A stretch of DNA of 9,578 bases, taken from an uncultured Clostridia bacterium (GTDB lineage Bacteria; Bacillota; Clostridia; Oscillospirales; CAG-272). The notes under the pieces were generated by a model that saw only the letters and a list, made by a program, of their open reading frames with translations, was not told where the DNA came from and searched no databases. Location of the stretch: NCBI GenBank assembly GCA_945936265.1, contig CAMETB010000043.1, positions 1-9,578 of the forward strand. The letters run 5' to 3'. Shown here piece after piece: positions 4,792-9,578 of the stretch. The first letter of the stretch is position 1; each line of letters begins with the position of its first letter. The position numbers were made by a program, and so were the translations under genes.

Positions 4792-5302
4792 ACTAAGAAA
4801 AAAACAGTCTCGCTATTTCCAGAACATAGGCATAGTACAAGGCGATAAACGCCGTAGCAAATCTATCAAATACATAATCGCAAGAAGTTACGACGCACTG
4901 CCTAAAGACCTTAAAGGGTACATAGAAGACGCGGAGCAAATAAAGGCTAACGTTTATAACTTAATAATGGCTTCGGGCAAATCGGGCGAAATAGAGCCTT
5001 ATAACGCGCTTAAGCAGTATGCTATGGATAGAAAAAGAAGAAGTGGCAACAACACCAAGGAATACATTTATAAGCGATTCAGACAAGAAGTACCGGACGT
5101 GTATTCCAAATATAACTCTTACGTATATCGTCTCGGGTTTTCGTCGGCGCAATATTTTAAAGAAAAAGCAGAATTAAGTCAAGAGGGGAGCATTGTAAAC
5201 GTAAAGGTAAAATTGCCCGAAAAGGAGTCCGGCGTAGTTTATGATTATTTGTATATCAATTTTGACTTCAGCGGTGATTATATCGACGCAAAAATGGAAT
5301 AA
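4769..5302 (+). CDS. Basic protein next to the polymerase, possible terminal protein
   Basis: This encodes 177 residues. ATG 4769 overlaps the polymerase end by 23 nt, with AGAGGAG (4752-4758) 10 nt upstream. The N-terminal two-thirds is basic and helical-looking (ELRKKQSRYFQ, GDKRRSKSIKYIIARSY, YAMDRKRRSGNNTKEYIYKRFRQE); the last 45 residues are more acidic and strand-like, with several Tyr. Phages with phi29-type polymerases prime from a terminal protein, and its gene lies beside the polymerase gene in phi29. This ORF is the only unassigned protein beside the polymerase here, and basic helical proteins of diverse sequence are typical of that class. I see no direct sequence match to phi29 gp3 (266 residues), so this is inferred from context. 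It could instead be another DNA-binding protein or a regulator of the late promoter just downstream. Confidence 0.4.
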   Translation: MKNTPLSELRKKQSRYFQNIGIVQGDKRRSKSIKYIIARSYDALPKDLKGYIEDAEQIKANVYNLIMASGKSGEIEPYNALKQYAMDRKRRSGNNTKEYIYKRFRQEVPDVYSKYNSYVYRLGFSSAQYFKEKAELSQEGSIVNVKVKLPEKESGVVYDYLYINFDFSGDYIDAKME

Positions 5303-5317
5303 TAAATATAAAATAAG

Positions 5318-5346
5318 TTGACAAGAACAAATAAAAAGTATATAAT
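5318..5346 (+). promoter_or_regulatory. Perfect sigma-70/sigma-A promoter for the structural genes
   Basis: TTGACA at 5318-5323 and TATAAT at 5341-5346 are spaced by 17 bp. The predicted start (about 5352-5354) falls inside the AAAGGAG (5350-5356) used by the first structural gene, so the leader would be only about 10 nt. No terminator separates it from the upstream gene, which ends at 5302. The 13-mer shared by the other two promoters is absent here. Confidence 0.8.
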
Positions 5347-5363
5347 AATAAAGGAGAATTAGT

Positions 5364-5894
5364 ATGAACGAAAACGAAAAAAACATAGAATTATCAGAAG
5401 AGAACAAAGAGGAAAGCGTGCTTTTATCTGAGTACAAAAAGCTACAGGCAAATACGGTTCCGAAAGATAAGTATGAAAGCGATATTGCCGAATTAAAGGA
5501 AAAGAACAAGCTATACTTAAAAGCGATAACCGAGGGGCAGAGCGTAGACGTCCCAAATGAAAACAAGGATATAAACGTTGTTGACGCAATTAACGATATT
5601 TCAAAGTTCAGAGGAACGAACCTCGAATATTGGCAAAAGATGACGACCACGATTGACAAGGTATTACAAACGTTGCCCGACGAGGAAATCATGAAAATTA
5701 CGGGAGCCGAGGGCTTAGAGGAAATAGTCAAGGTGAACGAAAACATGAAAAAAATGGTTGATGACTCTAAGGGTGACTGCGACTACTTCCGGACACTGTA
5801 CAAAGCAAGAGTTACCGACAGCGCACCGAAAATAAGCGCAGAAATAGAGAAATCGGGGAGCCTCTTAAATTACTTCAACAACAAAAATAAATAA
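5364..5894 (+). CDS. Scaffold-like head assembly protein
   Basis: This encodes 176 residues, with AAAGGAG 7 nt before ATG 5364. The protein is acidic and charged, with a likely coiled coil around residues 20-58 (LLSEYKKLQ ... KYESDIAELKEKNKLYLKAI), the pattern seen in scaffold proteins. It lies directly before the capsid gene, as phi29 scaffold gene 7 precedes capsid gene 8. phi29 gp7 has 98 residues, so this one is nearly twice as long. The extra C-terminal part contains a short helical segment and ends in a Lys/Asn-rich tail. A scaffold would guide capsid assembly and leave before or during packaging. The assignment rests on position, charge and coiled coil rather than clear sequence identity. 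Confidence 0.55.
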   Translation: MNENEKNIELSEENKEESVLLSEYKKLQANTVPKDKYESDIAELKEKNKLYLKAITEGQSVDVPNENKDINVVDAINDISKFRGTNLEYWQKMTTTIDKVLQTLPDEEIMKITGAEGLEEIVKVNENMKKMVDDSKGDCDYFRTLYKARVTDSAPKISAEIEKSGSLLNYFNNKNK

Positions 5895-5910
5895 AGGAGA
5901 ATAAACAAAT

Positions 5911-7047
5911 ATGGCAAGTATTACAGCGCCGGCATTTACCGGTAATTTAACCTCAAACGAGATTTATAACGCACTTTTTAACCTGCGTATTCTCTTCCAA
6001 AAACTCGCGCCGCAAACCGTAAAGCGTGACGAAATAGTCAGCCTGCTTGACAAGGCGACAGGAATGTACGGCAGTACGGGCGTGGTACAGGGAATGGACA
6101 TTCAGGGCACTTATGACTTTGGGATGGACGCAGAGGCTCCCAAGCTTTTGGCAATCAACCGAAATAAGACGCAAAAGGTCGAAAGTTACGTAATCAACAA
6201 ATGGCGTCAGACAGACGTCACCAACGACGCATATATCAGCAAGAGAGCGTTTCTTGATGAAGGCACTTTTGCAATCTTCAACGGATATATCGTCGGCACT
6301 TTATCCCAGGCGATGGACGCCTTTGAAAGTGGTTTCGTTAAAACGGCAATGGGCACTTACGTCAGTCCTATAGCGGCTTGCAACATTACGGTTACGTTGC
6401 CCGCGGCAGACGGCACCGAGGCGACGGAGCGCATCAGGGCGTCTAAAATCAAAAAGGCAATTCTGGACTTAAAAGCCGATATGCAAGACAACCAACGCAA
6501 GTATAACGGTTACAACTTTTATGCGAGTTACGACTGGAACGACTTTACCCCGGTATTCAGCACAAACTACATGAACGAGATAAACGCTTTGGCATTGCCT
6601 ACCGTGTTTAACCCCGAATACATAAAAACGGCGTCTGAGGGCAGACAGTGGACGCCAAAATGGTTTGGAACGGTCAATACCACGAGCGGCACAGCCCCCG
6701 CGTCAAATAGTAACGTTTACAGCCTCGTAGAAGTAAACAGCGACGGCACGGATAACTTCCCCTTGACGGACACGCAATTGCAGTCGGGAGTTTATCGCAT
6801 TTTTCCCGGTGACCTTTTGCCGGCAAATTTTGCATACGAGGCAAACGAGTCATATACCGTAGACGATAAGGTTATCGCTAAGGTTTTCGCTCCCGAATAC
6901 GTTTATTACATGACCGGCTACGAACAGGGCGAAAGCTTTTACAACCCGAGGAGCGCAACGACTAACCACTATTTGCGCAAAGGTTTCAGCGACGTACAGG
7001 TCTCTAAATTCAGACCGTTTATCACAATCAAAGAGACGAACTCGTAA
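5911..7047 (+). CDS. Major capsid protein, phi29 gp8-like
   Basis: This encodes 378 residues, with AAAGGAG (5893-5899) overlapping the scaffold stop and ATG at 5911. It follows the scaffold and has the composition of an HK97-fold capsid protein: a polar N-terminal arm (SITAPAFTGNLTSNEIYNAL), a long helix-rich middle, a region with FYASYDWNDFTPVFSTNYMNEI, and a strand-rich C-terminal half with many Thr, Asn and Tyr. phi29 gp8 has 448 residues, including a C-terminal Ig-like (Big2) domain; this protein is about 70 residues shorter and shows no such domain, so it probably carries only the core fold. The ribosome binding site, position and length all support a highly made structural protein. Confidence is high for the role, moderate for exact kinship to gp8. 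Confidence 0.82.
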   Translation: MASITAPAFTGNLTSNEIYNALFNLRILFQKLAPQTVKRDEIVSLLDKATGMYGSTGVVQGMDIQGTYDFGMDAEAPKLLAINRNKTQKVESYVINKWRQTDVTNDAYISKRAFLDEGTFAIFNGYIVGTLSQAMDAFESGFVKTAMGTYVSPIAACNITVTLPAADGTEATERIRASKIKKAILDLKADMQDNQRKYNGYNFYASYDWNDFTPVFSTNYMNEINALALPTVFNPEYIKTASEGRQWTPKWFGTVNTTSGTAPASNSNVYSLVEVNSDGTDNFPLTDTQLQSGVYRIFPGDLLPANFAYEANESYTVDDKVIAKVFAPEYVYYMTGYEQGESFYNPRSATTNHYLRKGFSDVQVSKFRPFITIKETNS

Positions 7048-7066
7048 ACGTTTCAATAGGCTATAT

Positions 7067-7092
7067 TGCAACGGAGCCTTTAATCCGTTGCA
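7067..7092 (+). other. Stem-loop between capsid and tail genes
   Basis: TGCAACGGA (7067-7075) pairs perfectly with TCCGTTGCA (7084-7092), a 9-bp stem with an 8-nt loop and no U-tract. It lies in the 62-nt gap after the capsid stop and ends 17 nt before the tail ATG, just before AGGAG. It could cut or weaken readthrough so that capsid protein outnumbers tail protein, or stabilise the capsid mRNA 3' end. Confidence 0.7.
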
Positions 7093-7109
7093 TACCAACA
7101 GGAGAACGC

Positions 7110-9578
7110 ATGGTCATTTTATATTATAATCCGAACTTCAAGTACACAAACAGGAAGATTATAACTATAACACAGAAAGACAACGAGATGCGCACGGAAA
7201 TAAACGTCGCGCATCTTGACACGCCCGACACGATAAACGGACACATAATCTATAATCTCGGCGCAATTTCGGCGTTGCCTACCTATCTGTTAGATACCGA
7301 TACCGACAGAAGATATTTTATAACCGGCTATACTCAACTAAGCGGCGTAAAGTATCAGCTGTCGCTTTTGCGTGACATAATATCCGAAAACCCGACCTTG
7401 TGGGCGCAAGAGACGGCGTATATATCTTCAGGAACAGCAACCGACTACAACAAATATAAACGCTGGGACTTGCCGTATACCAACACCAAGGTAAAAGAGG
7501 AAAGGCTGAATATAAACGGAAAATCAAGCTTTTTCGTGTATTACGTAAATACTCAAACGCTTACTGACAACGTATTATCTGAGGCGGACTTAAAAATATC
7601 ATATACGTCTATCCCCGGAATAACCGGGTTTGACTACACCGTTGATTCTATCGCGGCGTTGGATAACTCAAGCCTCATAAATTATGACAACAACAAACCC
7701 GGCACAGTGCAGACGATAGACAACGTAAACGTATTTTTTAACTGGGTGGGGGATATACCCTATACCGAGTTACCGCTATCAGGCAGATATTATACCGGTC
7801 CGTATGCGACGGGAAAGTGGTACAAGTATAAAATGAATTACAACATGGACGAAACAGCCGAAAACTCGTTTTCGTATTCTGTAATTGACGCAGACGGGAA
7901 AGTCCCGTCCTACTATACCGACACGGATAACGCGCTGACGGGAAACGTTCTACATATTCCGATGTTTCTTAATAACATTATGGTTTATGACTTTCAAACT
8001 AGGACAGGTTTTTTTAATGATGGGACTGCAAAAAACTTATTAAGAGACCAGCTCAAAGCAGTTATTGACGCGTACTTTGATAACTTTAATAATCTTCAGC
8101 CCGCCGCAACAATCGCGTCTGTTGATAAATACGTCGGAAAGATTATTTATAATTCGGGCGACGGAAAAGTTTATACGGTAGACAAAACAACCTCCGAGAG
8201 CCAACTCAAGGGACCGCTGCATAAAAACAGCTATACGTCTTTTGTCAATACGATAAAAAACATATCTTTTCCGTATTATTTTACCAAGGACGGCAACGAG
8301 ACCACGTCCTACGGCGCGGGCGATATCAAGGGATATGGGAACTTTATCAATTATACGGCTCGTCAAAAGTTTGCAACGTACACGTTAAGAGAGTTAGGAG
8401 TAGCTATAAAATTTAATTTTAATTTCAAAGCCAACGTGCGTAAGTTGCCACGTTCTGCCGTCAGATGCGTAAACATAGTCTCAGACGATACACAGAATGG
8501 AATAAGCGACAGCGATATAGCGCAAGCGTTGATGATGGCACAGACCAACGCTATAAACGCGGCGGGAGATACGGGCAGAATACTTGACGTCCAATTTTTG
8601 CCTTTCAGTCTGGCGACTAAGACAAGCGAAGATTTTAAAATAAACGACGCAGGCATAAAGGCAACGTTTCTTGATACGGACGACTTTGAGTTTACTACTG
8701 ACCTTGAAGACTTGACGAGCATAAACAAAGAATGCGACACAATAAAAATAGTAAGTCCGAGCAGGGCAAGCCAATACTTATTCCGACCGTATAACAACGA
8801 CGGGATAATGGAGTTTAAAACAAAGATAACGTTGCGACCGTATAACTCTATTATCTACGTGAGACCAAGTACGAAAGGCTTGTTGATTTACGACTACGAC
8901 GACAAGGACTGCCTCGTTATTTCCGAAGACTTCAGCCTTACCAACGTTACGTCGGAGTGGGCTAACTACGTTTATAATAACCGCAACTATAACGACGTTT
9001 TCGAGCGGCAGATACAAGGCAGGGAGTTTGAGAGAGCATGGGAAAGAAGAGTAGAAAACGCACAGAAAAAGAGCGACGAATGGACGAGCAGGAATATTTC
9101 CGCTCAAAAGGCAAGCGTTTATACAGGTAATCTTCCCATTATCTCATCGGTTGCGGGAGCAATAGGAACGGCGTTCCAAGACCAAACGTACTTACAAATG
9201 GCGCAAATCGACCGACAATACAACGAGGCGTTGTATCAAGAGGGAATACAGATAAGCAGAGACCTGTTTAATCTTCAGCTTGAGAATATACAGTCACAAC
9301 CGCTTGTGCCGAGTAAAATTACGACTTTGGACGCAAAGCTGTTGCCGGGCGTATATCTCGAGTACTACTCTACAAACCCAACGGAGCTACAAGCGATAAA
9401 AGACTTTTATCGGTTTAACGGCAACAGAATTGACGCATACGGCACTTTTAATCAATATTGGGGTTGGTTTGTCCGTGGCAAAATAATCATGTCGCAATTT
9501 TACACTCAGCCGGAAATTGACGAGCTTAATAGGCGGTTGAGTATGGGAATATTTACGGGGGTAGAATATGGCAATCAG
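7110..9578 (+). CDS. Tail knob protein, phi29 gp9-like (3' end outside the window)
   Basis: The frame opens at ATG 7110 (AGGAG 5 nt upstream) and stays open for 823 codons to the window edge. The N-terminal part follows the gp9 plan: a strand-rich start, then a YFITGYTQLSGVKYQLSLLRDII block that parallels gp9's WFYAFVTELEFKNSAVTYVHFEIDVL. The middle is Tyr/Asn/Thr-rich and strand-like. Around residues 640-730 a charged helical stretch flanks a short hydrophobic Gly/Ala segment (LPIISSVAGAIGTAF, near 674-688). This is where gp9 has its long hydrophobic loops, thought to enter the host membrane. From about residue 747 the GVYLEYY...FNGNRIDAYGTF...RRLSMGIF block parallels the gp9 C-terminus, so little is probably missing. 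phi29 gp9 has 599 residues; this protein is much larger. It would form the distal tail and the DNA exit channel. Confidence 0.78.
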   Translation, partial: MVILYYNPNFKYTNRKIITITQKDNEMRTEINVAHLDTPDTINGHIIYNLGAISALPTYLLDTDTDRRYFITGYTQLSGVKYQLSLLRDIISENPTLWAQETAYISSGTATDYNKYKRWDLPYTNTKVKEERLNINGKSSFFVYYVNTQTLTDNVLSEADLKISYTSIPGITGFDYTVDSIAALDNSSLINYDNNKPGTVQTIDNVNVFFNWVGDIPYTELPLSGRYYTGPYATGKWYKYKMNYNMDETAENSFSYSVIDADGKVPSYYTDTDNALTGNVLHIPMFLNNIMVYDFQTRTGFFNDGTAKNLLRDQLKAVIDAYFDNFNNLQPAATIASVDKYVGKIIYNSGDGKVYTVDKTTSESQLKGPLHKNSYTSFVNTIKNISFPYYFTKDGNETTSYGAGDIKGYGNFINYTARQKFATYTLRELGVAIKFNFNFKANVRKLPRSAVRCVNIVSDDTQNGISDSDIAQALMMAQTNAINAAGDTGRILDVQFLPFSLATKTSEDFKINDAGIKATFLDTDDFEFTTDLEDLTSINKECDTIKIVSPSRASQYLFRPYNNDGIMEFKTKITLRPYNSIIYVRPSTKGLLIYDYDDKDCLVISEDFSLTNVTSEWANYVYNNRNYNDVFERQIQGREFERAWERRVENAQKKSDEWTSRNISAQKASVYTGNLPIISSVAGAIGTAFQDQTYLQMAQIDRQYNEALYQEGIQISRDLFNLQLENIQSQPLVPSKITTLDAKLLPGVYLEYYSTNPTELQAIKDFYRFNGNRIDAYGTFNQYWGWFVRGKIIMSQFYTQPEIDELNRRLSMGIFTGVEYGNQ
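9568..9578 (+). CDS. Possible start of the next structural gene (fragment)
   Basis: An ATG at 9568 (MAI...) lies 6 nt after GGGGG (9557-9561) and overlaps the end of the tail gene in another frame. The tail protein has just passed its expected C-terminal block, so a following gene is expected; in phi29 it is the portal, gene 10. Only three full codons are visible, so neither reality nor product can be judged. Confidence 0.3.

Noticed and set aside
5174..5746. 190-residue minus-strand ORF opposite the 4769-5302 gene end, late promoter and scaffold gene.
   Set aside because: It is antisense to a well-supported gene pair and promoter; its Phe/Ser/Leu-rich composition is what the complement of Lys/Glu-rich coding gives.
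6046..6060. Internal TTGACA-like boxes within coding regions (near 1234, 1993, 4099, 6047 and 7216).
   Set aside because: None that I checked has a TATAAT-like hexamer at 16-18 bp, unlike the three intergenic promoters.
8040..9107. Several minus-strand ORFs (8040-8366, 8363-8797, 8778-9107).
   Set aside because: They lie opposite the continuous tail-protein frame and show no ribosome binding sites or recognisable families.
1..9578. CRISPR array, insertion sequence or transposon.
   Set aside because: No regularly spaced repeat-spacer units, transposase-like protein or terminal inverted repeats were seen.

Overview
The window looks like about 9.6 kb of a small tailed phage (podovirus) of the phi29 type, infecting a low-GC Gram-positive host (Bacillota, possibly a Clostridia-like gut bacterium). 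The evidence is: an AT-rich sequence; strong AGGAG ribosome binding sites; three perfect TTGACA-17-TATAAT promoters; two small proteins that resemble families common in Bacillota phages; and a packaging ATPase, major capsid protein and tail-knob protein that read like diverged phi29 gp16, gp8 and gp9. The standard genetic code is used (TGA is a stop). Every gene I can support is on the + strand, unlike phi29, whose early genes run opposite to the late ones.

Layout. (1) 1-1352, packaging module: a perfect promoter (66-94), then a gene-free leader of about 135 nt (100-234) that folds on paper into a long rod ending in a three-way junction, its two ends pairing perfectly. It lies directly before the gp16-like ATPase (235-1290) and is a strong candidate for a packaging RNA (pRNA). 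A terminator-like hairpin (1316-1352) closes the unit and overlaps the next promoter. (2) 1336-5302, replication module: promoter, a short leader with a hairpin, four small accessory ORFs joined by a repeated translation-start cassette, a possible ssDNA-binding protein, an SF3 helicase, a very short family B DNA polymerase, and a basic protein placed where a terminal protein would be expected. (3) 5318-end, structural module: promoter, scaffold-like protein, major capsid protein, an intergenic hairpin, and a very large tail-knob protein still open at the window edge.

How it may work. The genome would be copied by a polymerase that appears to lack the exonuclease domain and probably both the TPR1 and TPR2 insertions of phi29 polymerase. 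In phi29 TPR2 supports processivity and strand displacement; here a separate SF3 helicase could supply the unwinding. The helicase frame ends in a canonical -1 slippery heptamer directly on its stop codon, in exactly the phase that would fuse helicase to polymerase, and the polymerase has no convincing start of its own. Progeny DNA would be packaged by the ATPase together with the pRNA into heads built from scaffold and capsid protein.

Main points of interest: the candidate pRNA and its overlap with the ATPase ribosome binding site; the minimal polymerase with an NTDS motif C; the candidate frameshift; and stem-loops ending 14-17 nt before three start codons. All pairing and alignments were done by eye; no search or folding program was run.
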